Positions 46,122 through 55,640 of a stretch of DNA of 64,000 nt are shown here, one piece after another (within the stretch, counting starts at the first letter, position 1; the number at the start of each line of letters is the position of its first letter). The stretch lies in contig PBKD01000014.1 of the NCBI GenBank assembly GCA_002722055.1, positions 355,230 to 419,229 on the forward strand. Direction: 5' to 3'. The notes below the pieces were generated by a model. The model did no database searches. It saw only the letters and a program-made list of their open reading frames with translations, and was not told the DNA's origin. The translations under genes and the position numbers were made by a program. The DNA is from Rhodospirillaceae bacterium (lineage in GTDB: Bacteria; Pseudomonadota; Alphaproteobacteria; SHVP01).

Positions 46122-47549
46122 CTAATCTAATTTACTTTGAACGTACTTATGAATCTGAAGGGCGGCATCTCTACCATCTCTAATTGCCCAGACTACAAGG
46201 GACGCGCCTCTAACTATATCACCTGCGGCAAAAACTCCATCTAAGGATGTCATCTTTGATAAAAAGTCAATCGATATAGTTCCCCAACCAGTAACTTTGA
46301 GTTCTGGCTGATTAAATGAGCTTTTCAAATCTTCAGGATCAAAACCAAAAGCCTTAATAGCTAAATCACATTTTAATTCGTGTGCAGAATTGGCTATCAG
46401 TTCGGGACTCTGTCTTCCACTTGAATCAGAGGAACCTAATCTTACTTTAACAGCTCTAATAGCTTCAATTTTTTTTTGGCCAAGGTAAGCTTCTGGTGTA
46501 GTAAGCCATATAAATTCAACACCTTCTTCCTCAGCATGTTTTACTTCTCTTAATGAACCAGGCATATTTGTTCGGTCTCTTCGATAGACACATTTAACTG
46601 AACTTGCTCCCTGCCTTGTTGCTGTTCTTACGCAATCCATAGCAGTGTCTCCGCCACCGAGAACAACTACATCTTTGCCAGAAGCATCTAACTGACCATT
46701 TGAAAAATTAGCAACTTTATCTCCAAGACCAACTCTGTTTGAGGCAGTCAAATATGTCATAGCAGGCACTATATTTGGCAAACCAACGCCAGGAAGCGCT
46801 ATATCCCTTGCCTCATAGACTCCTGTAGCTATCAAAACTGCTTCATATTTCTCTCTTAATTGATTAAAACTAATATCTTTTCCAACCTCAGTATTAAGGT
46901 AAAAATTTATTCCGCTATCTTTTAATAAACTAGCTCTTCTCTCAACAATGCTTTTCTCTAATTTAAAATTAGGTATTCCATATATTAAAAGTCCACCTAT
47001 CCTATCATATCTATCATATACATCTATTTCGTATCCAAGTTTTCTAAGCTCTTCTGCTGCTGCGAGTCCGCCAGGTCCGGCACCGATTATACAAATTTTT
47101 TGTGATCTTATAGTTAGAGGTTTAACGGGAGATACCCAACCATTTTTAAATGCATTGTCAGTTAAATATCTTTCAACTGAACCAATAGTAACAGATTTAA
47201 AACCATTTTCTATTACGCAGTTCCCCTCACAAAGCCTATCCTGTGGACAAATCCTTCCACATATTTCAGGCATATTGTTAGTTGAAGCTGAAATCTCATA
47301 GGCCTCTTTAAGCCTGCCTTGGGCTGTCATCATAAGCCAATCAGGTATATTATTTTGTAACGGGCAATGTATTTGGCAAAATGGGACTCCGCATTGAGAG
47401 CATCTGCTAGCTTGCTCAAGAGCACTGGAATTAGAGTAATCTTCATAAATTTCGCTAAAATCATTTTTGCGCGAACTTGCGTCCCTTTTATCAGGGTAAC
47501 TTTGACCGATGTCAGTGAAGCGAAGTAAATTATTAGTCATAACTTTCAC
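46122..47549 (-). CDS. gltD: Glutamate synthase (NADPH) small subunit
   Basis: 475-residue beta subunit passing electrons from NADPH via FAD to GltB. The N-terminal 4Fe-4S cysteines are in CSQCGVPFCQIHCPLQNNIP and CGRICPQDRLCEGNCV. The FAD-binding motif is IIGAGPGGLAAAEEL and the NADPH motif VVLGGGDTAMDCVR. The start may be GTG (47549) or ATG three codons later (47540). gltD precedes gltB here. The 250 bases upstream (47550-47799) separate it from divergent uppP and hold no convincing gene. Confidence 0.97.
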   Translation of the reverse strand: MKVMTNNLLRFTDIGQSYPDKRDASSRKNDFSEIYEDYSNSSALEQASRCSQCGVPFCQIHCPLQNNIPDWLMMTAQGRLKEAYEISASTNNMPEICGRICPQDRLCEGNCVIENGFKSVTIGSVERYLTDNAFKNGWVSPVKPLTIRSQKICIIGAGPGGLAAAEELRKLGYEIDVYDRYDRIGGLLIYGIPNFKLEKSIVERRASLLKDSGINFYLNTEVGKDISFNQLREKYEAVLIATGVYEARDIALPGVGLPNIVPAMTYLTASNRVGLGDKVANFSNGQLDASGKDVVVLGGGDTAMDCVRTATRQGASSVKCVYRRDRTNMPGSLREVKHAEEEGVEFIWLTTPEAYLGQKKIEAIRAVKVRLGSSDSSGRQSPELIANSAHELKCDLAIKAFGFDPEDLKSSFNQPELKVTGWGTISIDFLSKMTSLDGVFAAGDIVRGASLVVWAIRDGRDAALQIHKYVQSKLD

Positions 47550-47799
47550 AAAATTCCAATTATAAAATAATTATTATCAACTACCAGTAATATAAATTCT
47601 TAGAAAAGACAACTTTTATGGCAGTAATATTTACATATTTTAAAGTTTATAGTTTAAAAATATATTTTTGTATAGGTAATTTTAAGATATAAATAAGAAA
47701 TAAAGTCAATAAATGCGACTAAATTTTGATGTGATTTATTTTGTATCTAGGTGTAGTGTAAGAATATATTTACAAAACAATATCTAGAGAACACTTTAA

Positions 47800-48627
47800 A
47801 TGCCAATTCTCCATATATTTATTTTATCTGCTGTACAAGGGATAACAGAATTTCTCCCAATTAGCTCCTCAGGTCACCTGCAAATGTTACCAATGATTTC
47901 AAATTTAGAAAAGCAAACTGTTCTTATCGATGTTTCTGTACATTTGGGAACACTAGGTGGAGTAATTATTTTCTTTTTTAAGGATATAACAAAAATTTTA
48001 AACGGTTTCTCAAATATATTGAAAGGGAAAAAATCTGCAGATGGCAAAATTCTTATTATGATAGTAGTAGCTACAATACCTCTTATAATTGTAGGAGGTA
48101 TAGTTTGGATAACTAATAGCGTATACTTATTTAGAAGTATTGAAATCATAGCTTGGACAACTTTATTGTTTGGAATACTTCTGTATATTTCTGATAAATT
48201 TTTTCTAACAGTACGAAACATAGAAACTATAACAACTTTCCAAGCAATTATTTTTGGTCTTGCACAAGTTATATCAATTATACCTGGCACTAGCAGATCT
48301 GGTATTATAATTACTTTTGCCAGATTTTTTGGCTATAAAAGAACTGACTCAGCTAAATTTGCAATGCTCCTATCTATTCCAGCTATAATTTTACCTGGCA
48401 TTCTTTCTACATTGGAAATACTCAGCAGCGAAAGTATAAAATTACAACATGATTTCTTTATATCTCTATTTGTTTCATTTATTTTTAGCTTAATTGCTCT
48501 ATCACTTTTAATGAGATGGTTAAAAAAATCATCCTTTTTTCCGTTTGCATTTTATAGAATTATAATTGGAATATTAATGCTTGTATGGATTTACTCTTTT
48601 AACAAAGAGCAATTGTTCTTTATCTAA
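47800..48627 (+). CDS. uppP: Undecaprenyl-diphosphatase UppP (BacA)
   Basis: Inner-membrane enzyme regenerating undecaprenyl phosphate for peptidoglycan and LPS synthesis. The 275-residue protein has about eight membrane helices and the two signature motifs GITEFLPISSSGHL near the N-terminus and IIPGTSRSG near residue 160. Its last four bases overlap the convergent NDUFA9-like gene. Confidence 0.95.
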   Translation: MPILHIFILSAVQGITEFLPISSSGHLQMLPMISNLEKQTVLIDVSVHLGTLGGVIIFFFKDITKILNGFSNILKGKKSADGKILIMIVVATIPLIIVGGIVWITNSVYLFRSIEIIAWTTLLFGILLYISDKFFLTVRNIETITTFQAIIFGLAQVISIIPGTSRSGIIITFARFFGYKRTDSAKFAMLLSIPAIILPGILSTLEILSSESIKLQHDFFISLFVSFIFSLIALSLLMRWLKKSSFFPFAFYRIIIGILMLVWIYSFNKEQLFFI

Positions 48628-49580
48628 AATCTTCTCTCTCTTTTATCTCTTTTAAATTTATCTAAATAACTGGGAACTATAGATTCTAATGGCGTTGGAG
48701 TAATACCTAGATCTTGTAAAGTTAAGGATTTTGAACCAACTATATTGTCAATTGTAAGTTGCTTAACCTGGTCTCTAGTAATCAAATTTATTGGAAGAAA
48801 CTCAGTCAATGTTGCAAGAATTTTTGCATATGTAAAAGGAAATGGAATTAAAAACCTTTTTTTTCCAGAATATTTTAAAACAATCTCCATAATTTCCTGG
48901 AATGAATAGACAGTTGGGCCGCCAATTTCAAAAACTTTTCCCTTAGATCTGTTTTTTTCCAAAGAATTAATTATACCATTTGCAACATCCTGAACGTATA
49001 CCGGTTGATAAAGAGTTCTTCCATAGGAAAAAAAAGTCTCTCCAAAAATTGGCATAAAAGGTGAATATTGAGCAATTGATGCAAATAAATTAAAAAATTT
49101 ATCTTGCGGGCCAAAAATTAAACTTGGCCTATGAATTATAGCGTCTGGAAAATATTTTTTAACTTCTTCTTCACCATAAGCCTTAGATTTAAAATATTGA
49201 GAAGGTGATTTTTGATCAACACCTATCGAGGTCACATGGATTAAGTTTTTAACACCAAATTTTTTACAAGCAGAAGATATGTTTTTTGGGGATTGTATAT
49301 GAATAGAATCAAAATTTTCATTACCTTTATTTGAAAAAGTACCAACAAGGTTTATTACATGATCTGACTCTTCAATAAGTTGATTAACAGAATCTTTATC
49401 AATAATGTTAGATTTTACAAATGTAATCTGACCAACATCGCCAAGTGGTTGCAGAAACTTAGCTCTACTTGGGTTTCTAACTGCAATCCTAATTAATGCA
49501 CCCCTCGTAGCTAAACCCCTTACGATATGCCTTCCTATAAAACCCGAACCACCAAAAATTGTTACAACTTCATTATTCAT
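48624..49580 (-). CDS. Complex I NDUFA9-type NAD(P)-binding SDR protein
   Basis: 318-residue atypical short-chain dehydrogenase. The Rossmann motif FGGSGFIGRHIVRGLATRGA is at the N-terminus, followed by IRIAVRNPSRAKFLQPLGDV and the family segment HRPSLIFGPQDKFFNLFA. Mitochondrial NDUFA9 is an accessory subunit of complex I; alphaproteobacterial homologues are also called NADH-ubiquinone oxidoreductase-associated, but a complex I role in this organism is inferred. uppP is its usual alphaproteobacterial neighbour. Confidence 0.88.
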   Translation of the reverse strand: MNNEVVTIFGGSGFIGRHIVRGLATRGALIRIAVRNPSRAKFLQPLGDVGQITFVKSNIIDKDSVNQLIEESDHVINLVGTFSNKGNENFDSIHIQSPKNISSACKKFGVKNLIHVTSIGVDQKSPSQYFKSKAYGEEEVKKYFPDAIIHRPSLIFGPQDKFFNLFASIAQYSPFMPIFGETFFSYGRTLYQPVYVQDVANGIINSLEKNRSKGKVFEIGGPTVYSFQEIMEIVLKYSGKKRFLIPFPFTYAKILATLTEFLPINLITRDQVKQLTIDNIVGSKSLTLQDLGITPTPLESIVPSYLDKFKRDKRERRF

Positions 49581-49789
49581 TATTTAAGTTCCCATCAAAG
49601 AATAACTATATATTAGATAGAAAAACTTTCAGGTCAATAATCAGATTGATATAAATATCATCTATTTTATGTAAATTTATCATAGGGTTTTTTATTGATA
49701 AATAGGGATTTCTCGACTTATAAATGACTTATTTGTATAATATGTGCTATTAATGAGAGTTTAATAATCTATAAATTAAAGTATTAAAA

Positions 49790-50422
49790 ATGAATAAAGA
49801 AAAAATTTTTGTTTTTCAGGATGATATCCCTCAAGACACTGAATTGGGTGAGACGATAGCAATTGATACAGAAACAACCGGTCTGATTCATAATAGAGAT
49901 AGACTATGCCTTATTCAGATATGTGGTAGAAATAATATCTGCTACTTAATAAAAATAAATATTGAAAATGGAATATTGATGTCAAAACCAAGAAACCTTG
50001 AACGGCTTCTTAAAGATAAAAAAGTATTAAAAATCTTTCATTATGCGAGATTTGATATTGCCGTTCTAAATAATTGGATAGGAGATCTGGCTGGCCCAAT
50101 ATTTTGTACAAAGATTGCATCAAAATTAGTTAGGACATACACAAATAAACATGGACTTAAAGATTTGTGTAAAGAACTTATTGGAATAGAACTATCTAAA
50201 GAAATGCAGTCTTCCGACTGGGCCCAAGAAACTCTAAGCGAACAACAAAAAATTTATGCAGCACAAGATGTTATTTACCTTCATAAATTATATGATAAAC
50301 TTATTTTTATGCTTGAAAGAGAAAAAAGGACAAAGATTGCAACTAAGTGCTTTGAAGCTTTGGAAGCAAGAGTACTATTAGATCTAAACGGATGGTCTAA
50401 TGAAGATATTTTTTCTCATTAG
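49790..50422 (+). CDS. Ribonuclease D-like 3'-5' exonuclease (single domain)
   Basis: 210-residue DEDD-family exonuclease. Exo I has AIDTETTG (Asp26, Glu28), exo II lies in FHYARFDIAVL and exo III in YAAQDVIYLHKLY. It lacks the HRDC domains of E. coli RNase D, as is normal for the short alphaproteobacterial form next to kdsD. Likely role is RNA 3'-end trimming, by homology. The 209 bases upstream (49581-49789) hold no recognisable gene. Confidence 0.88.
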   Translation: MNKEKIFVFQDDIPQDTELGETIAIDTETTGLIHNRDRLCLIQICGRNNICYLIKINIENGILMSKPRNLERLLKDKKVLKIFHYARFDIAVLNNWIGDLAGPIFCTKIASKLVRTYTNKHGLKDLCKELIGIELSKEMQSSDWAQETLSEQQKIYAAQDVIYLHKLYDKLIFMLEREKRTKIATKCFEALEARVLLDLNGWSNEDIFSH

Positions 50423-50481
50423 TTTAAGTGTGAGTTTTTCTCTAAATCTAGCACAGTGATTGCTTTGGAAATTTTATAATT

Positions 50482-51456
50482 ATGAAAAATAAAAACCAAG
50501 ATTTAGCATTAGATTATCTAGAAATAGGTAAAAAAGTTCTTAATGATGAATCTAAAGGTATAGCAGAGCTTGCATCCAACCTTGGAGATAACTTTGTAGA
50601 AGTAATTAGTTGTTTAAAATCTATAAGTGGCAGAATAATTTTCTGTGGTGTAGGCAAATCTGGTCATATAGCAAAAAAAGTTGCCTCGACTTTATCTTCC
50701 ACGGGATCGCCTTCACACTTCCTTCACCCAACAGAGGCAAGTCATGGGGACTTAGGTATTATAACTAAATTAGACTGCGTAATTATTTTTTCTAAGTCTG
50801 GAGAAAGTCATGAAATTAATGATATTCTGTCAGTTGCAAAAAGTCTTTCTATCCCTATTGTAGCAATATCCTCTAATCAAAAATCAACTTTAGTCAAATC
50901 ATCTACATACTTTTTGAAAATTCCTAAAATTCCTGAAGCTGGTGATATGGCTTTAGCACCAACTACTTCAAGCACAATGATGCTATCTCTTGGCGATGCT
51001 ATCGCAATAGCATTACTTGAAGCAAAAAACTTTTCTTCAGATGATTTTCAGAAATTCCATCCTGGAGGTAAACTTGGAATTTCTCTTCTTAAAGTCAGTG
51101 ATCTTATGCATACAAAAGAGAGCATCCCTATAGTAAATACTTACACTTTAATGTCAGAAGTTCTTCTAGCAATGTCATCTAAAAATTTTGGATGTGCATG
51201 CGTAGTTGATGAAAAATCAAATCTTGTGGGGTCAATAACAGATGGTGATTTAAGAAGACATATAGGAAAAGATTTACTTGAACAAAAGGCTATTGAAATA
51301 ATGTCAAAATCACCAAAAACTATTGAGCCAAATGCATATGCGATTGATGCTATAAAAAAAATGGCAGGCACAATAACTAGTTTATTTGTAATTGAAGATA
51401 ATAAGGTAATAGGTCTACTTAGATTACATGACTGCATAAGGGCTGGTTTAAATTAA
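50482..51456 (+). CDS. kdsD: D-arabinose 5-phosphate isomerase (KdsD/KpsF)
   Basis: First step of Kdo synthesis, ribulose-5-phosphate to arabinose-5-phosphate. The 324-residue protein has an SIS domain (GRIIFCGVGKSGHIAKKVAS, then STGSPSHFLHPTEASHGDLG) and two C-terminal CBS domains (ACVVDEKSNLVGSITDGDLR and SLFVIEDNKVIGLLRLHD). Its stop overlaps the lptC start (TAATG), so it heads kdsD-lptC-lptA. Confidence 0.95.
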   Translation: MKNKNQDLALDYLEIGKKVLNDESKGIAELASNLGDNFVEVISCLKSISGRIIFCGVGKSGHIAKKVASTLSSTGSPSHFLHPTEASHGDLGIITKLDCVIIFSKSGESHEINDILSVAKSLSIPIVAISSNQKSTLVKSSTYFLKIPKIPEAGDMALAPTTSSTMMLSLGDAIAIALLEAKNFSSDDFQKFHPGGKLGISLLKVSDLMHTKESIPIVNTYTLMSEVLLAMSSKNFGCACVVDEKSNLVGSITDGDLRRHIGKDLLEQKAIEIMSKSPKTIEPNAYAIDAIKKMAGTITSLFVIEDNKVIGLLRLHDCIRAGLN

Positions 51457-52112
51457 TGGAGAAAAAATTAGAAAAACAGGGATTTGAGTTACTAACAGAC
51501 AATAATGAAAAAAATTCTTTTATAAGTTATAGATATTCCAGATTTGTAAGCCTGATTAAGTTAATATTCTTAGCTACAGCCTCTGCTCTGGTATTACTTA
51601 TTGTTGCATGGTCATTTAGCTCACCAAGTGATGAAAAAATTACGATCTCATTAAGCAATTCTAAGCCAATAAAAAATATTAGCGAGGGCCTCACAAACGG
51701 GCGTTTTATTGGAAAAGATGATAATGATCAAACTTATATAATTACAGCGGATTATGCTGAGCCCATTAATGGAAACCCAAGAGAGATTGCTCTTCAAATT
51801 CTTCAAGCTGATCTAACTTTAGATGATGGAACTTGGATCACTTTAAAAGCTCCTGGTGGAATATTAAAGAGGAGTCGAAATGAATTATTACTTGGTGATT
51901 CAGTTTATATTTATGCAGATAATCGTTTTGAAGTTTTTACAAATCTTGTTAAGATAGACCTCTCTAAAAGTATTATTACAAGTGATAACCAGATAAATAT
52001 GCAGTCACCATACGGTAATTTAGTAGCAAATTCATTTAATTTTGATAATAATAAAAATAATTTATACTTTTCGAATGTAAAATTAATATTCAATGCTAAG
52101 CAGTTACCATGA
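51456..52112 (+). CDS. lptC: LPS export protein LptC
   Basis: Bitopic inner-membrane component bridging the LptBFG transporter to LptA. The 218-residue protein has an N-terminal membrane helix (about 38-55, FLATASALVLLIVAWSF) followed by a periplasmic beta-jellyroll (TYIITADYAEPI, LLLGDSVYIYADNRFEVFT). Sequence is weakly conserved; position between kdsD and lptA is strong support. ATGA overlap with lptA. Confidence 0.88.
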   Translation: MEKKLEKQGFELLTDNNEKNSFISYRYSRFVSLIKLIFLATASALVLLIVAWSFSSPSDEKITISLSNSKPIKNISEGLTNGRFIGKDDNDQTYIITADYAEPINGNPREIALQILQADLTLDDGTWITLKAPGGILKRSRNELLLGDSVYIYADNRFEVFTNLVKIDLSKSIITSDNQINMQSPYGNLVANSFNFDNNKNNLYFSNVKLIFNAKQLP

Positions 52113-52636
52113 TCAAGAACATTTTTATTTTTTTCTTTCTATTATTTAACTTTATATTTTTATTTCTAAGTTCATCACACAGCTCATCTAAATACGATAA
52201 GAATCACCCTATAGAAATAACTGCAGACTCTTTAGAGGTTTTGCAAAATGAGAGAATTGCAATATTTAAAGGGAGTGTTGATGCTAGCCAGGGCGAAATA
52301 TTATTAAAAGCTGATATGCTAAAAGTTCACTATTCATCTTCAAATAAGGATGATAGCCAGTCTGTTTCAAAAATTTTAGCTGAAGGAAATGTTTTTTTTT
52401 CCACTAATTCAGAGACCGCAAAAAGTAATAAAGGTGAGTATAATGTCGATTTGGGGCTAATTACCCTCACAGGTTCAGTAAAACTCACTCAGGGAAAGAA
52501 TATTTTAAGGGGAAATATGCTTAAAATAGATCTTAAAACTGGAAAAAATACTATGATTGGAGAGTCGAAACCTATAAGTGAAACTACAAAAGATGGCAGA
52601 GTTAAAGGACTTTTTGTCCCAAATAAAAGAAAATAG
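52109..52636 (+). CDS. lptA: LPS transport periplasmic protein LptA
   Basis: Periplasmic bridge protein carrying LPS from inner to outer membrane. The 175-residue protein has a signal peptide (FFFLLFNFIFLFLSSSHSS) and the OstA/LptA beta-jellyroll (PIEITADSLEVLQNERIAIF, EGNVFFSTNSETAKS, MLKIDLKTGKNTMIGES). Overlaps lptC; followed 47 bases later by lptB, which seems to have its own promoter. Confidence 0.92.
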   Translation: MIKNIFIFFFLLFNFIFLFLSSSHSSSKYDKNHPIEITADSLEVLQNERIAIFKGSVDASQGEILLKADMLKVHYSSSNKDDSQSVSKILAEGNVFFSTNSETAKSNKGEYNVDLGLITLTGSVKLTQGKNILRGNMLKIDLKTGKNTMIGESKPISETTKDGRVKGLFVPNKRK

Positions 52637-52647
52637 ACTTGTTGACT

Positions 52648-52676
52648 TTGTGTTAACAATTTCAGGACAGTATAAT
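52648..52676 (+). promoter_or_regulatory. Promoter predicting a leaderless lptB mRNA
   Basis: TTGTGT (52648-52653), a 17-base spacer and a perfect TATAAT (52671-52676). Only seven bases separate the -10 box from the lptB ATG at 52684, so the transcript would start at or within a base or two of the start codon. No Shine-Dalgarno sequence precedes that ATG. Confidence 0.5.
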
Positions 52677-52683
52677 AGCTAAT

Positions 52684-53466
52684 ATGAATAATGAAAAAAG
52701 AAATATAACAGACGCTGCACCTCGCCTTGTAACAAAAAATGAGGGTCTTTTTGCAAAAAAAGTCGGCATTAATTATAAGGGCAGACCAATTTTGAGAGAA
52801 GTAAGCCTTCACCTTCAGCGAGGTGAGGTCGTAGGCCTTCTTGGCCCGAATGGTGCAGGGAAAACAACATTTTTTAGTATAATTACAGGACTAATATTTT
52901 CTGATTATGGTTCTATTTACTTAGATGGCCACGATATTACTGCTTTACCTATGTATAGAAGAGCAAGAGCAGGAATTGGTTACCTACCTCAAGAGGCCTC
53001 AATATTTAGAGGAATGACAGTTGAAGAAAATTTAAAAGCAGGATTAGAAATAAATGAGACTGAAAGCCATAAACGTGAGGAGATGCTTGAAGCTTTATTA
53101 GCTGAGTTTTCAATTAGCCATCTAAGAAGAACACTTTCGATAATGCTGTCCGGTGGAGAAAGAAGACGTGTTGAAATTGCTCGTGCTCTTGCTAGTCGCC
53201 CCTCTTTTATGCTTTTAGATGAACCTTTAGCTGGAATTGACCCAATTGCTCTGGGCGAGATACGTGAACTTGTAGTCAAATTAAAAGATCGGGGTATAGG
53301 TGTTTTAATTACAGACCATAATGTTAAAGAGACTCTAGAAGTAGTTGACAGGGCTTACATACTTCATGATGGAAAAATTCTTATGCAAGGTAAACCTGAG
53401 GATATTGTTTCACATGAAGACGTTCGCAGAGTTTACTTGGGCGATAGATTTCGATTAAGCAATTAG
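52684..53466 (+). CDS. lptB: LPS export ABC transporter ATP-binding protein LptB
   Basis: Cytoplasmic ATPase powering LPS extraction by LptFG. The 260-residue protein has Walker A GPNGAGKTT (54-62), the Q-loop YLPQEASIFRGMTVEENL, signature LSGGERRRVEIARALA, Walker B FMLLDEPLAGIDP and the H-loop TDHNVKETL. The first 20 residues are an extra tail. rpoN follows after 10 bases. A promoter just upstream suggests leaderless initiation. Confidence 0.97.
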   Translation: MNNEKRNITDAAPRLVTKNEGLFAKKVGINYKGRPILREVSLHLQRGEVVGLLGPNGAGKTTFFSIITGLIFSDYGSIYLDGHDITALPMYRRARAGIGYLPQEASIFRGMTVEENLKAGLEINETESHKREEMLEALLAEFSISHLRRTLSIMLSGGERRRVEIARALASRPSFMLLDEPLAGIDPIALGEIRELVVKLKDRGIGVLITDHNVKETLEVVDRAYILHDGKILMQGKPEDIVSHEDVRRVYLGDRFRLSN

Positions 53467-53476
53467 GATATATTCA

Positions 53477-54991
53477 ATGTCAATAAGTCAGAGACAAGAA
53501 ATTAAACAAACACAGTCACTTATTATGACTCCTCAATTGCAACAAGCTATTAAACTCTTGCAACTTACGAATATTGAAATAAATGAATTTGTAGGTCAGG
53601 AAATAGAAAGGAATCCTTTACTAGAACTTGCTGATCCCTCTAAACCAGAACGAGGTGATGGTAAAGCAGAAGAGATTCAAAATAATTCAGTCTCAGAAAA
53701 ATTGGATACAGCTACTTTGGCATCTAAGGATGACCTACCTGATAGTAATGATGAGCCTCTAGATATAAATTATAGTGAATACCTTGAAGATAATGGAATA
53801 AACGCTAATAGTTCAGAGTATGAGCAATCTAGTTCATGGGGGCCTCAATCTAGTAAAGCTAATCATTTTGAATTTAATGAATCTATCGAGCAAGTTATTG
53901 AAGATAAGGTAAGCCTCAATGATCACTTACTTGAACAACTTAATGCAGATATTTCAGATCCTGGGGAAAGGCTAATTGGTTATAATATAATTCATATGTT
54001 AGACTCATCTGGCTATTTTAAATCTGATATATCTTCTGTTTCAGAACTAATTGGATGCGATGAAAGTAAAACTCTTGAAGTATTGGAAAAATTAAAGAAA
54101 TTTGACCCAGTTGGTGTATTTGCTAGAGATCTATCGGAGTGTCTAACCTTACAATTAAAAGAAAAAAACAGATTTGATCCAATAATTCAAAGGTTGATCG
54201 AAAACCTTGATCTTTTAGCTAAGCATGACCAGAGGGCTCTTCTTCAAAAATGTAGGGTTTCTTCAGAGGAACTAATAGAAATGATTGAAGAAATAAAATC
54301 ATTAAATCCTAAGCCAGGTGATCTTTATAATAACGACATTGCCCAAACAGTTGTGCCAGATATTTTCATTAAAAAAAATAACAACTATAATTGGTCAGTT
54401 GAATTAAATACAGACACACTTCCTAAAGTGTTAGTGAATAGAAAATACTCATCTTTAGTTAACAACAAGAATTCATCAGATGTTGATAAAACTTATATTA
54501 ATGAACAACTTAATTCAGCTAACTGGCTAGTTAAATCTTTAGAACAAAGAGCCCAAACTATTTTAAAAGTTGCAACAGAAATTGTTAAGCAACAAAATGA
54601 CTTTTTCTCTAAAGGAATTAAATATCTTAAGCCTTTAACCCTTAAAGATATTGCAGAAAAAATTGAAATGCATGAAAGCACAGTAAGCAGAGTCACTGCT
54701 AATAAGTATATCGAATCACCACGTGGAGTATTTCAGTTGAAATATTTCTTTACAACTTCAATAACTACTTATCAAGGTGACAATAGTCTCTCTTCAGAAA
54801 CAGTTAAAGTAAGAATAAAGGAATTAATAAATAACGAAGAACCTGATGATATTCTTTCAGATGACAAAATCGTTGAAATATTGACAAAAGAAGATATTGA
54901 TATTGCTAGAAGAACTATAGCTAAATATAGAGAGTCATTAAATATTCCTTCTTCAGTTATTAGAAGAAGACAAAAAAAACCTTATAAATAG
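53477..54991 (+). CDS. rpoN: RNA polymerase sigma-54 factor
   Basis: Alternative sigma factor for enhancer-dependent promoters. The 504-residue protein has region I with LIMTPQLQQAIKLLQLTN and IEINEFVGQEIERNPLLEL, an acidic region II (about 55-125), the core-binding region, the helix-turn-helix ADIAEKIEMHESTVSRVTANKY-like segment (here LKDIAEKIEMHESTVSRVTA) and the RpoN box ARRTIAKYRE at 477-486. It sits between lptB and ptsN as in most proteobacteria. The usual ribosome-hibernation gene (hpf) between rpoN and ptsN is missing. Confidence 0.97.
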   Translation: MSISQRQEIKQTQSLIMTPQLQQAIKLLQLTNIEINEFVGQEIERNPLLELADPSKPERGDGKAEEIQNNSVSEKLDTATLASKDDLPDSNDEPLDINYSEYLEDNGINANSSEYEQSSSWGPQSSKANHFEFNESIEQVIEDKVSLNDHLLEQLNADISDPGERLIGYNIIHMLDSSGYFKSDISSVSELIGCDESKTLEVLEKLKKFDPVGVFARDLSECLTLQLKEKNRFDPIIQRLIENLDLLAKHDQRALLQKCRVSSEELIEMIEEIKSLNPKPGDLYNNDIAQTVVPDIFIKKNNNYNWSVELNTDTLPKVLVNRKYSSLVNNKNSSDVDKTYINEQLNSANWLVKSLEQRAQTILKVATEIVKQQNDFFSKGIKYLKPLTLKDIAEKIEMHESTVSRVTANKYIESPRGVFQLKYFFTTSITTYQGDNSLSSETVKVRIKELINNEEPDDILSDDKIVEILTKEDIDIARRTIAKYRESLNIPSSVIRRRQKKPYK

Positions 54992-55061
54992 GAAAAAAAA
55001 TTACTTATTTTCAGCTGATTATGGTTAATTTTTTTTTTTTATCAAATGAGGATAATCTAGG

Positions 55062-55090
55062 TTGACAAAACCAAATTAACCCGCATATCT
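55062..55090 (+). promoter_or_regulatory. Candidate promoter for ptsN
   Basis: A perfect TTGACA (55062-55067) is followed after 17 bases by ATATCT, or after 16 by CATATC. The -10 match is weak. It would give ptsN its own transcript with a leader of about 80 nt. Confidence 0.35.
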
Positions 55091-55175
55091 TCCGCACCTT
55101 GTTATATTAATAGTTAAATAATTTTAATCGTATTGATATTGTTTCAAAGTAAATTATGTACAGCAAAGAATAGTT

Positions 55176-55640
55176 ATGGAAATAAATAAAATCCTATCTT
55201 CTGAAACGATCATTTCTGATCTTAAAGTATCTGGAAAAAAACATTTATTTCAGGAGCTCTCGCAGAAAGCATCTCAAATAGTGGGAGTAAAAGATCGTGT
55301 GATTTTAACAACTTTACTAGATAGAGAGAAACTAGGAACAACAGGCATAGGTCAGGGAGTTGCTATTCCACATGGAAAAATATCTGAATTAAAAAAACCT
55401 ATTGGATTTTTTGCAAGACTCATTGATCCAATTGAATTTGAAGCAGTAGATGATAAGCCTGTAGATTTGATATTTTTATTATTAGCACCAGAGGATGCTA
55501 ACGCAGAGAATCTAAAAACATTAGCTAAGATTTCAAGAATGCTTAGAGATAAAAATCTCTGTGATAAAATTAGAGGTTCAGTTGGCAATGATGCCCTATT
55601 CTCTGTACTTACAGATTCACTTACTTCGTTCGCAGCATAA
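55176..55640 (+). CDS. ptsN: PTS IIA-like nitrogen regulatory protein (EIIA-Ntr)
   Basis: Phosphoacceptor of the nitrogen PTS, linking nitrogen or potassium status to regulation. The 154-residue protein has the EIIA fold with the phosphorylated histidine at residue 66 in GIGQGVAIPHGKI, and the PVDLIFLLLAPEDANAENL strand. Near rpoN, with 184 bases between (54992-55175; a T12 run and a TTGACA element, no gene). Its 3' end overlaps convergent speE by 20 bases. Confidence 0.95.
   Translation: MEINKILSSETIISDLKVSGKKHLFQELSQKASQIVGVKDRVILTTLLDREKLGTTGIGQGVAIPHGKISELKKPIGFFARLIDPIEFEAVDDKPVDLIFLLLAPEDANAENLKTLAKISRMLRDKNLCDKIRGSVGNDALFSVLTDSLTSFAA

Noticed and set aside
47700..47786. 24-codon ATG frame upstream of uppP
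   Set aside because: No ribosome-binding site, no protein-like composition and no known leader peptide.
55029..55040. T12 run after rpoN as an intrinsic terminator
   Set aside because: No stable GC-containing hairpin precedes it; homopolymers are frequent in this AT-rich DNA.
55008..55100. CtrA-like TTAA-N7-TTAA site near ptsN
   Set aside because: TTAA half-sites are common at this base composition and no correctly spaced pair was found.
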